This document shows positions 1-5,166 of a DNA stretch of 6,873 nt, piece after piece. The notes under the pieces are model-generated. The model did not search any database, was not told where the DNA came from, and worked only from the letters and a program-made list of their open reading frames with translations. Numbering within the stretch: the stretch's first letter is position 1; each line of letters begins with the position of its first letter. Where the stretch lies: contig JAFZEQ010000052.1 of NCBI GenBank assembly GCA_017560605.1, forward strand, positions 1-6,873, in the 5' to 3' direction. The DNA is from Paludibacteraceae bacterium. Its GTDB lineage: Bacteria > Bacteroidota > Bacteroidia > Bacteroidales > Paludibacteraceae. Position numbers and translations under genes: made by a program.

Positions 1-1
1 C

Positions 2-661
2 ACGCCAGAACAAATAGTGCAATACAAGACTGCACGCTTTGATATTTCAGACGACGGCAGCACAGACAAACAGTTCTACTGCTACAACACCAAGTGGCTC
101 GGAGATACGGAGTTTGTAACTGGTAACGAAGTGAAAGTTGGGGACAAGGTCGTGATCTTGGGACAACTGCAAAACTATAGCGGCAACACACCTGAGATCA
201 AGGGTTATGTGTACGATCATACCGCAGCACCAACGCCGGTAGATTACTCTATTAGAAACCTACAGGTAAGAACCAACCAAGATACCGTATTCTTCAACTT
301 TGAAAGTGATGCTCCATATTTCCACGTGAAGGTAACAATGGAGGACGGAACCAAAGCCGCTGAAGGTATCATCGACTTCAAAAACGTGTATATCAAATTG
401 GAAGATGGTAGTTACACCCTCTGGATTCGACCAGTGGATGAAGCACAAGAATACTATATTGGTGATGCAGTAGAAGCAAACTTTATCATAGATACCACTA
501 CTACAGCAGTAGAGGATATTACATCCGGTGAGATGATTTACCTCTACGATATGCTAGGTCGAGTAGTGGATAGCAAGATGAGCAACGACCTACGTCCATT
601 CAAAGTGCCACAAAGTGGTGTATACATTATGAATGGGGAGAAGGTGATGATTACGAAATAA
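2..661 (+). CDS. Secreted OB-fold protein with sorting-tail-like C terminus (3' part only)
   Basis: The reading frame is open from the window's left edge; the GTG at 17 is internal, because in-frame residues TPEQI precede it without a stop, so the true start lies outside. The first part (to about base 220) resembles OB-fold domains common in secreted Bacteroidales proteins: a strand pattern with RFDISDDG, a KWLGDTEF segment, then VKVGDKVVILGQLQNY and TPEIKGYVY. A middle region (about 235-495) looks like an all-beta sandwich, with a DGSYTLWIRPVDE segment. The last 55 residues contain IYLYDMLGRVV and end in SGVYIMNGEKVMITK, the pattern of type IX secretion C-terminal sorting domains (type A). 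Export and surface attachment or release are inferred from that tail only; the signal peptide and any enzymatic domain would lie upstream. The OB-fold could bind nucleic acid, sugar or protein; nothing visible decides it. Confidence 0.75.
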   Translation, partial: TPEQIVQYKTARFDISDDGSTDKQFYCYNTKWLGDTEFVTGNEVKVGDKVVILGQLQNYSGNTPEIKGYVYDHTAAPTPVDYSIRNLQVRTNQDTVFFNFESDAPYFHVKVTMEDGTKAAEGIIDFKNVYIKLEDGSYTLWIRPVDEAQEYYIGDAVEANFIIDTTTTAVEDITSGEMIYLYDMLGRVVDSKMSNDLRPFKVPQSGVYIMNGEKVMITK

Positions 662-665
662 TATT

Positions 666-688
666 TATAGAACGCCCTACGGGCTATA
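666..688. repeat. Small GC hairpin in the gap before the DUF1599 gene
   Basis: GCCC at 674-677 and GGGC at 681-684 flank a TAC loop, with weaker A/T pairing (TATA at 666-669 and 685-688) outside. It is followed by a 7-bp-period stretch (AGTTTAG, AGTTTAT) running toward the ATG at 715. There is no T-tract, so it is not a convincing intrinsic terminator. It could be a REP-like palindrome or a mild mRNA structure between two genes. Confidence 0.35.
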
Positions 689-714
689 GTTTAGAGTTTA
701 TAGGCAAAGAATAT

Positions 715-1263
715 ATGAAAACAGCAGAGCAATTTGATATTGTGGCAGGCAAATGCCGCCGAATATATGAACTCAAGATGAGAGATTACGGACCAAGTTG
801 GCGTATCATGCGTCCACAGACCGTGAACGACCAACTCTTTATTAAGGCGAAACGCGTGCGCGAGATTGAGCAAACGGGCGTAAACATGGTGGGCGAAAGC
901 ATCGAAGGCGAGATGATGGCTATCGTAAACTACAGCATCATCGGACTTATCCAACTCTTCGAGGGTTACGCTGACTCTGTAGATATGACCGCAGAGCGTG
1001 CTATTGACCTCTACGACCACTATATGGCAGAGGCCAAAGCACTCATGCTCAAGAAGAATCATGACTACGGAGAAGCATGGAGAGATATGTTCGCTTCTAG
1101 TTTGACCGATATCATATTGACCAAGATCAATCGCAACAAGCAAATAGCTGCCAACGACAACCAGACACTCATCTCTGAGGGTGTTGATGGCAACTACTTT
1201 GATATGCTTAATTACGCAGTATTTTATCTCATAAAGGTGTTAGAAAATGAAAAAGAAATCTAA
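715..1263 (+). CDS. DUF1599 family protein (nucleotide modification associated domain 1), two repeats
   Basis: This 182-residue all-helical protein carries an internal duplication. Copy 1 (about residues 15-82) has RDYGPSW at 23-29, D39, K44, R47, E64/E66 and NY at 72-73. Copy 2 (about 110-176) has HDYGEAW at 116-122, D132, K137, R140, D158/D163 and NY at 166-167. The paired DYG-x-x-W and acidic-NY motifs match DUF1599, which Pfam lists as a nucleotide-modification-associated domain; its biochemical activity is not established. The spaced acidic residues recall metal-dependent all-alpha nucleotide pyrophosphatases such as MazG, but that is inference. ATG 715 is chosen because the preceding bases are A/T-rich and no earlier in-frame start is needed. 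The 3' end overlaps the next gene by 17 bp, so the two are probably cotranscribed and translationally coupled. This pair ahead of tpiA is a familiar Bacteroidales arrangement. Confidence 0.88.
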   Translation: MKTAEQFDIVAGKCRRIYELKMRDYGPSWRIMRPQTVNDQLFIKAKRVREIEQTGVNMVGESIEGEMMAIVNYSIIGLIQLFEGYADSVDMTAERAIDLYDHYMAEAKALMLKKNHDYGEAWRDMFASSLTDIILTKINRNKQIAANDNQTLISEGVDGNYFDMLNYAVFYLIKVLENEKEI

Positions 1264-2359
1264 ATTTAAACAAAGTGTAGCAGGTTTTGCTCGCACATTA
1301 TTGGGTTTGGTATTTATTGTATCTGGTTTTGTCAAAGCCATTGACCCACTAGGCACTGTATACAAAATAGAGGATTATCTAAAAGCCTTTGGCGGATTCT
1401 TTACCGAACTACTTCCTTTCGCAACTGTAGCGGCCGTAGGTATGATAGCACTAGAATTTGTGCTAGGTATCTGTATGCTACTCAATATTCGCACACAATG
1501 GACAAGCTGGTTGGCACTAGTATTCTATCTAGTAATGACGCCATTAACATTGTACATTGCTATCAACAATCCTGTAAGCGACTGCGGATGCTTTGGCGAC
1601 GCTATAGTAATAAGCAATTGGCAAACATTCGGCAAAAACATGGTTTTACTAGTACTAGCCATCATTCTGGTTGTATGGCGCAAACATACAAACCAACTGT
1701 GGCATAATGCAGTAGAGATCATCATCTTCGTACTAGCAACAGGAGCTGTAGGTGGACTGATGGCGTACACATACAACCATTTGCCACTGATAGATTTCCG
1801 TCCGTACAAGATTGGTAATAATATTCCAGAGCTGATGGCATGGCCAGATAATGCCGAACAAGATCAATACGAAACGACTTTTATCTACTCAAAAAATGGC
1901 GTAGAACATGAGTTCACATTGGAGAACTATCCTCAAGACGATGACTCATGGACCTTCGTTAGACAAGAGTCTACACTCATCAAAAAAGGATACGAACCAC
2001 CTATCCACGACTTTGAGATATTTAACACCATGGATGAAGACATCACCGAAGACATTCTCAGCAGTACAGAGCCTGTGACACTAGTAGTTATGTACGACTT
2101 GAATAAAGCTGACAAAACACAGCTAAACAAAGTAGATGCCTTGTATGACAACTGCATAAGCAATGGAGAGCAATGCTACATCCTAACTGGCTCATCAACA
2201 GATGAGATTATAGCCTTTAACCTAGAGCACCCTTATCTAAGCGAAGCTATGTGCACATGCGACCCAGTGACACTCAAGACCATCGTACGTGCCAACCCTG
2301 GTGTATTCGTGGTGAAAGATGGTATCATCATCGACAAATATAATATTAAAAATAGATAA
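1247..2359 (+). CDS. DoxX/MauE-like inner-membrane protein with periplasmic thioredoxin-like domain
   Basis: The 370-residue protein begins with a basic N terminus (MKKKSKFK) and has five predicted membrane segments at about residues 12-31, 54-80, 84-107, 127-145 and 155-176. Positive charges (R82, then WRKH at 144-147) place the loops so that the 108-126 loop and the C-terminal domain face the periplasm. That loop carries SDCGCFGD, with C113 and C115, the cysteine motif of MauE/DoxX-type proteins linked to thiol-disulfide or quinone redox. Residues about 180-370 look like a degenerate thioredoxin-like fold: VTLVVMYDL at 277-285, then TLKTIVRANPGVFVVKDG at 342-359. It lacks a classical CxxC but has C303, C310 and a C336-T-C338 pair. 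A periplasmic redox or thiol-relay role is inferred; substrate unknown. The start overlaps the DUF1599 gene by 17 bp, which supports coupling. Confidence 0.85.
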   Translation: MKKKSKFKQSVAGFARTLLGLVFIVSGFVKAIDPLGTVYKIEDYLKAFGGFFTELLPFATVAAVGMIALEFVLGICMLLNIRTQWTSWLALVFYLVMTPLTLYIAINNPVSDCGCFGDAIVISNWQTFGKNMVLLVLAIILVVWRKHTNQLWHNAVEIIIFVLATGAVGGLMAYTYNHLPLIDFRPYKIGNNIPELMAWPDNAEQDQYETTFIYSKNGVEHEFTLENYPQDDDSWTFVRQESTLIKKGYEPPIHDFEIFNTMDEDITEDILSSTEPVTLVVMYDLNKADKTQLNKVDALYDNCISNGEQCYILTGSSTDEIIAFNLEHPYLSEAMCTCDPVTLKTIVRANPGVFVVKDGIIIDKYNIKNR

Positions 2360-2362
2360 GTT

Positions 2363-2434
2363 TCTAGAAAAGCTAGATCATTTAGATAGTCTAGAACCTC
2401 TAAAGAATATATACTAACTTTTTAAAATTTATAA
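2363..2434. repeat. 9-bp-period TCTAGA-type tandem array before tpiA
   Basis: Starting four bases after the DoxX-type gene's stop, degenerate units begin exactly every 9 bp at 2363, 2372, 2381, 2390 and 2399, with cores TCTAGA, GCTAGA, TTTAGA, TCTAGA and TCTAAA. The rest of the gap can be cut into A/T-rich 9-mers as far as 2434, just before ATG 2439. Positions 2373-2386 match 5116-5129 in the frr leader at 13 of 14 bases. No terminator-like hairpin with a T-tract is present, so transcription may run into tpiA. Confidence 0.8.
2415..2422 (+). promoter_or_regulatory. Weak candidate -7 element for tpiA
   Basis: TAACTTTT matches seven of eight positions of the Bacteroidetes TAnnTTTG element. A start site here would leave a leader of only about 10 bases before ATG 2439, and I see no clear TTTG about 20 bp upstream. 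The same ACTTTTTAAA string recurs before frr, so it may belong to the repeat array instead. Confidence 0.25.
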
Positions 2435-2438
2435 AACA

Positions 2439-3188
2439 ATGAGAACAAAAATGGTTGCAGGTAACTGGAAAATGAACATGAACCTGCAAGAAGGTGTAGC
2501 ATTAGCTACCGAATTGAAAAATCAAGTAGTTAACCCATCATGCGCTGTAGTAATCGGCACTCCTTTCATCCACTTGGCTACTGTAGCAGAGTTGTTGAAA
2601 GACAGCCCAATTGCTGTAGCTGCAGAGAACTGCGCAGACAAAGAGAAAGGTGCATACACCGGTGAGGTAAGTGCTGCAATGGTAGCATCTACTGGCGCTG
2701 AATACTGCATCCTCGGCCACTCTGAGCGTCGCGCATACTATGGTGAGACATACGAAATATTGAAAGACAAAGTAGAACTTGCACTAGCTAACAACCTCAA
2801 GCCAATCTTCTGCATCGGCGAGGTAAAAGAGGAGCGTGAAGCTGGCCAACAAAACGAGGTTGTAAAAGCACAACTCGAGGGTTCTGTATTCCACCTCAGC
2901 GCAGAGGACTTCGGTAAGATCGTTTTGGCATACGAGCCAGTATGGGCTATCGGTACAGGTTTGACCGCAACTCCAGAGCAAGCACAAGAGATTCACGCAT
3001 ATATCCGCAGCCTCGTAGCTGAAAAATATGGCGAGCAAGTAGCTGAGGACTGCACTATCCTTTATGGTGGTAGCTGTAACGCTAAGAACGCTGCAGAGCT
3101 CTTTGCTAACCCAGATGTTGATGGTGGTCTGATCGGTGGCGCAAGCCTTAAGGCTGCAGACTTCTGCGCTATCATTGCAGCACGATAA
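2439..3188 (+). CDS. tpiA: Triosephosphate isomerase
   Basis: Cytosolic TIM-barrel enzyme interconverting dihydroxyacetone phosphate and glyceraldehyde 3-phosphate in glycolysis and gluconeogenesis. At 249 residues it is full length for the family. All key elements are visible: N9 and K11 in AGNWKMN, the catalytic H94 in ILGHSERR, the base E166 in [11 protein letters not shown], flexible loop 6 at about 167-177, and phosphate-binding glycines in YGGS (209-212) and IGGASL (232-237). ATG 2439 gives the canonical [11 protein letters not shown] start. Codon use is biased toward CGC/CGT arginine and GCA/GTA, as expected for a highly expressed gene here. It follows the DUF1599-DoxX pair, as often seen in Bacteroidales. 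The usual next genes in that order (SPOR-domain protein, folE) are not seen; the four-helix-bundle element follows only seven bases after the stop. Confidence 0.98.
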   Translation: MRTKMVAGNWKMNMNLQEGVALATELKNQVVNPSCAVVIGTPFIHLATVAELLKDSPIAVAAENCADKEKGAYTGEVSAAMVASTGAEYCILGHSERRAYYGETYEILKDKVELALANNLKPIFCIGEVKEEREAGQQNEVVKAQLEGSVFHLSAEDFGKIVLAYEPVWAIGTGLTATPEQAQEIHAYIRSLVAEKYGEQVAEDCTILYGGSCNAKNAAELFANPDVDGGLIGGASLKAADFCAIIAAR

Positions 3189-3195
3189 GCAAACG

Positions 3196-3257
3196 GAGTT
3201 GAGGTGGAGTTGTGTTGAGTAACATGGAGTAAGATTGAGTAGAATGGTAAATAGAGT
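3196..3257. repeat. Left arm of inverted tandem repeat (GAGT units, 10-bp period)
   Basis: GAGT occurs at 3196, 3207, 3217, 3227 and 3237, the last four exactly 10 bp apart, with a further copy at 3254. Three blocks in this arm are complementary, in collinear antiparallel order, to blocks in the right arm: 3196-3203 with 3703-3710 (8 bp), 3213-3221 with 3680-3688 (9 bp) and 3235-3245 with 3656-3666 (11 bp). The arm begins seven bases after the tpiA stop and runs into the first codons of the four-helix-bundle gene. Confidence 0.85.
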
Positions 3258-3642
3258 AAATAAGATAGAAGACTTGCGCATTTGGCAATGCGCCCGGACA
3301 ATATCGAAAGATATTTACACTTACACTCGCAGAGAAAACTTTGAAAAAGATTTTCGATTTGTGCAACAAATAAGAGCTGCTGCGGGATCCATCATGGACA
3401 ATATTGCGGAAGGATATGGAAGAGGTGGGACAAAAGAGTTCATTCAATTTCTCTATATATCTAGAGGCTCTTGCCAAGAATTAATTAGTCAAATTTATCG
3501 CGCATGGGATATTCAATATATTTCAGAAGATGAATTTACAGATATAAAAAAACGCTTGGACAATCTTTCTGTTATGATTTATAACTTTATTGAGTCACTA
3601 AACAAAATAGAAAGTAAAGGCCCTAAATACCTCCAGCAATAA
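3244..3642 (+). CDS. Four-helix-bundle protein, 23S rRNA intervening-sequence (IVP/S23) type
   Basis: The 132-residue protein matches the TIGR02436/S23 family: the N-terminal KIEDLRIWQCAR stretch, then a core at about residues 43-78 including FVQQIRAA, IMDNIAEGYGRG and KEFIQFLYISRGSCQEL, and a final amphipathic helix. Family members form small helical bundles (often oligomers) and are encoded inside 23S rRNA intervening sequences or as stand-alone genes; the related Avd protein works with diversity-generating retroelements. Their general function is unknown; nucleic-acid binding is suspected. ATG 3244 puts the conserved motif near the N terminus as usual; TTG 3235 would add three residues. 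The start codon lies inside the left repeat arm. Arginine codons are often AGA (with CGA, CGG), and isoleucine often ATA, unlike tpiA and the carbonic anhydrase gene, and the gene is A/T-richer, which suggests foreign or recent origin. Confidence 0.9.
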   Translation: MVNRVNKIEDLRIWQCARTISKDIYTYTRRENFEKDFRFVQQIRAAAGSIMDNIAEGYGRGGTKEFIQFLYISRGSCQELISQIYRAWDIQYISEDEFTDIKKRLDNLSVMIYNFIESLNKIESKGPKYLQQ

Positions 3643-3650
3643 ATTACACC

Positions 3651-3720
3651 ACTCTATTCTACTCAACGACATACAACACTACTCAACAAATACTCTATTC
3701 TACTCAACTCTACTCAATAC
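3651..3720. repeat. Right arm of inverted tandem repeat (ACTC units, 10-bp period)
   Basis: ACTC starts at 3651, 3661, 3681, 3692, 3702 and 3712, a 10-bp register with one degenerate unit (3671) and one extra base at 3691. A 17-bp direct repeat, ACTCTATTCTACTCAAC, occurs at 3651-3667 and 3692-3708. The units are the reverse complement of the left arm's GAGT units. The arm ends eight bases before the carbonic anhydrase start codon. Confidence 0.85.
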
Positions 3721-3727
3721 AAAGACT

Positions 3728-4252
3728 ATGGCACTTATCGTTCCTGTACGCGGATTTACTCCGCAAATAGGTAAGGATTGCTTTTTAGCAGAGAACGCAA
3801 CTATCGTCGGTGACACCGTCATCGGCGATGGCTGCTCCATCTGGTTCAACGCTGTATTGCGCGGTGATGTCAACTGGATCAAGATCGGCAACCATGTGAA
3901 CATCCAAGATGGTTCTGTGCTACACACGCTATACGAGAAATCGACTATCACCATTGGCGACTATGTATCCGTAGGTCACAATGTGACCATTCATGGTGCA
4001 GATGTACATGACTACGCACTTATCGGTATGGGTTCTACCCTACTAGACGGTGTAGTAGTAGGCGAAGGCGCTATCGTAGCAGCTGGTTCATTGGTACTCA
4101 AGAACACACAAATAGGTCCATATGAAGTATGGGGTGGTGTACCAGCTAAGTTTATCAAAAAAGCAGACCCTGAGCAAACCAACGAAATCAATCGCAAGAT
4201 TGCACACAACTACGCTATGTACGCTAGTTGGTATATGGAAGAGGAGAAATAA
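3728..4252 (+). CDS. Gamma-class carbonic anhydrase family protein (left-handed beta-helix)
   Basis: The 174-residue protein shows hexapeptide repeats from about residue 12 to 135 (for example ATIVGDTVIGDGCSIW and AIVAAGSLVLKNTQIGP), which build a left-handed beta-helix trimer, followed by a C-terminal helix. Three histidines, H66 (VLHT), H84 (VGHN) and H89 (IHGA), sit where gamma-carbonic anhydrases bind metal between subunits. R45 and D47 in LRGDVNW, and Q60-D61 in IQDGS, correspond to the conserved active-site and salt-bridge residues. Hydration of CO2 is therefore possible, but many YrdA/PaaY-type relatives have weak or undemonstrated activity. ATG 3728 gives the standard MALIVPVRGF start. 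A terminator follows 25 bases after the stop. Its 5' side is entirely repeat sequence, so it probably relies on readthrough from tpiA or on a promoter within the repeats. Confidence 0.93.
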   Translation: MALIVPVRGFTPQIGKDCFLAENATIVGDTVIGDGCSIWFNAVLRGDVNWIKIGNHVNIQDGSVLHTLYEKSTITIGDYVSVGHNVTIHGADVHDYALIGMGSTLLDGVVVGEGAIVAAGSLVLKNTQIGPYEVWGGVPAKFIKKADPEQTNEINRKIAHNYAMYASWYMEEEK

Positions 4253-4277
4253 AAGTTCCATTCCACAATTTCCACAT

Positions 4278-4320
4278 CACCATTTATGCTGTTTTTCGGC
4301 ATAAATGGTGGTTTTTATTT
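4278..4320 (+). terminator. Strong intrinsic terminator after the carbonic anhydrase gene
   Basis: A perfect 12-bp stem, CACCATTTATGC at 4278-4289 and its complement at 4299-4310, encloses a 9-base loop and is followed directly by GTTTTTATTT at 4311-4320. It should end the transcript carrying the carbonic anhydrase gene and insulate pyrH. Confidence 0.93.
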
Positions 4321-4349
4321 GTATATCTGCTAAAAAAGTATTATCTTTG
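4318..4349 (+). promoter_or_regulatory. Bacteroidetes-type promoter for pyrH (-33 TTTG, -7 TATCTTTG)
   Basis: TATCTTTG at 4342-4349 matches the TAnnTTTG consensus completely, and TTTG at 4318-4321 lies 20 bp upstream, the expected -33 spacing. Transcription would begin near 4355, giving a leader of about 40-45 bases. The -33 element is formed by the end of the preceding terminator's T-tract. A downstream frr promoter is not evident, so pyrH and frr are probably cotranscribed. Confidence 0.8.
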
Positions 4350-4368
4350 CAGCAAAATTATTAGATAA

Positions 4369-4395
4369 CAATTATAGCGTTTAATCGCAATTATA
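4369..4395. repeat. Two CAATTATA copies in the pyrH leader
   Basis: CAATTATA occurs at 4369-4376 and 4388-4395, 19 bp apart, downstream of the predicted pyrH start site. It could be a regulatory site or chance in A/T-rich DNA; the second copy ends two bases before the start codon. Confidence 0.3.
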
Positions 4396-4397
4396 CT

Positions 4398-5099
4398 ATG
4401 AACAGAATTCTACTCAAGCTCTCTGGCGAAAGCCTTATGGGTGAAAAAGGCTACGGAATAGATGAGAACCGTTTAGCTGATTATGCAACACAAATACAAA
4501 ACATCGCCAAAAAAGGTGTACAAATAGGCATCGTCATTGGTGGTGGAAACATCTTCCGCGGACTGAGCGGTGCACAAAAAGGTTTTGATCGCGTCAAAGG
4601 CGACCAAATGGGTATGCTAGCTACCGTCATCAACTCATTAGCACTCTGTTCAGCACTAGAGGCAATTGGTCAAAAAGTACGCGTAATGACTAGCGTGCGT
4701 ATGGAACCAGTAGGCGAACTTTACTCAACTGCTGCTGCTCTTCGCCTCATGGAGGAAGGCAATGTAGTAATCATTGCAGGTGGAACCGGTAACCCATACT
4801 TCACCACCGACACTGCATCTGTACTCCGCGCCATCGAGATTAAGGCAGATGTCATGATGAAAGGTACACGCGTTGATGGTATCTACACCGCAGACCCAGA
4901 AAAAGATCCTACAGCTACCAAGTTCACAGAAATCACCTACGACGAGGTGCTATCACGTAACTTGCGCGTAATGGATTTAACAGCTATCACCATGTGCCGC
5001 GAAAACAAGATGCCTATCTATGTCTTCGATATGGACACAGTAGGCAACCTCGAAAAAGTAGTTAATGGCGAACAAATAGGAACATTGGTTAAACCATAA
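4398..5099 (+). CDS. pyrH: Uridylate (UMP) kinase
   Basis: Cytosolic hexameric kinase of the amino-acid-kinase fold that phosphorylates UMP to UDP with ATP, supplying UTP and CTP synthesis. The 233-residue length is normal for the bacterial family. Visible motifs are LLKLSGESL (5-13, phosphate loop with K7), IGGGNIFRG (47-55), DQMGM (69-73), the UMP-binding AGGTGNPYFTTDTA (127-140), the DGIYTADP nucleotide-site motif (160-167) and VMDLTA (191-196). ATG 4398 follows an A/T-rich leader with a good promoter upstream and gives the usual short lead into KLSGE. It is followed 67 bases later by frr, a gene pairing conserved across bacteria. Family members are typically inhibited by UTP and often activated by GTP; nothing in this sequence argues otherwise. 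Confidence 0.98.
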   Translation: MNRILLKLSGESLMGEKGYGIDENRLADYATQIQNIAKKGVQIGIVIGGGNIFRGLSGAQKGFDRVKGDQMGMLATVINSLALCSALEAIGQKVRVMTSVRMEPVGELYSTAAALRLMEEGNVVIIAGGTGNPYFTTDTASVLRAIEIKADVMMKGTRVDGIYTADPEKDPTATKFTEITYDEVLSRNLRVMDLTAITMCRENKMPIYVFDMDTVGNLEKVVNGEQIGTLVKP

Positions 5100-5105
5100 C
5101 ACGAG

Positions 5106-5166
5106 TCTAGATTGTCTAGATCATCTAGAACTTTAGTACTTTAGAACTTTTTAAACTTTTATAGAT
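5106..5166. repeat. 9-bp-period TCTAGA-type tandem array before frr
   Basis: TCTAGA occurs at 5106, 5115 and 5124, exactly 9 bp apart. The remaining bases divide into 8- or 9-base units at 5133, 5141, 5149 and 5158 (cores TTAGTACT, TTAGAACT, TTTTAAACT, TTTATAGAT), ending at the base before ATG 5167. The array begins seven bases after the pyrH stop. It shares 13 of 14 bases (5116-5129 against 2373-2386) and the ACTTTTTAAA string with the tpiA leader. Confidence 0.8.

Larger units (their letters stand above)
3196..3720 (+). mobile_element. Candidate IVS-like element: four-helix-bundle gene looped between complementary arms
   Basis: The unit consists of the left arm, the four-helix-bundle gene and the right arm, and fills the whole gap between tpiA and the carbonic anhydrase gene. 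If transcribed through, the arms could pair and loop out about 410 bases holding the ORF, which is the layout of intervening sequences in bacterial 23S rRNA genes. No transposase, integrase or reverse transcriptase is present, and no target-site duplication can be named with confidence. The mobile-element label is inference from the family, codon use and the flanking arms. Confidence 0.5.

Noticed and set aside
17..19. GTG 17 as the true start of the first gene
   Set aside because: The frame is open to the window edge, the protein would begin within an OB-fold strand, and no signal peptide would be present.
691..1143. Long minus-strand open frames opposite DUF1599, tpiA, carbonic anhydrase and frr genes
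   Set aside because: They lie antisense to well-supported genes, show no recognisable domain, and have compositions typical of mirrored coding sequence.
2363..2434. CRISPR array or plasmid-type iterons
   Set aside because: The units are only 9 bp, contiguous and degenerate, without unique spacers, and no cas or replication gene is present.
3244..3642. Diversity-generating retroelement accessory protein (Avd)
   Set aside because: Avd shares the four-helix-bundle family, but the window has no reverse transcriptase and no template/variable repeat pair with adenine-biased differences.
3196..3720. Insertion sequence or MITE with terminal inverted repeats
   Set aside because: There is no transposase, the complementary blocks are interrupted and built from tandem units, and no clear target-site duplication can be identified.
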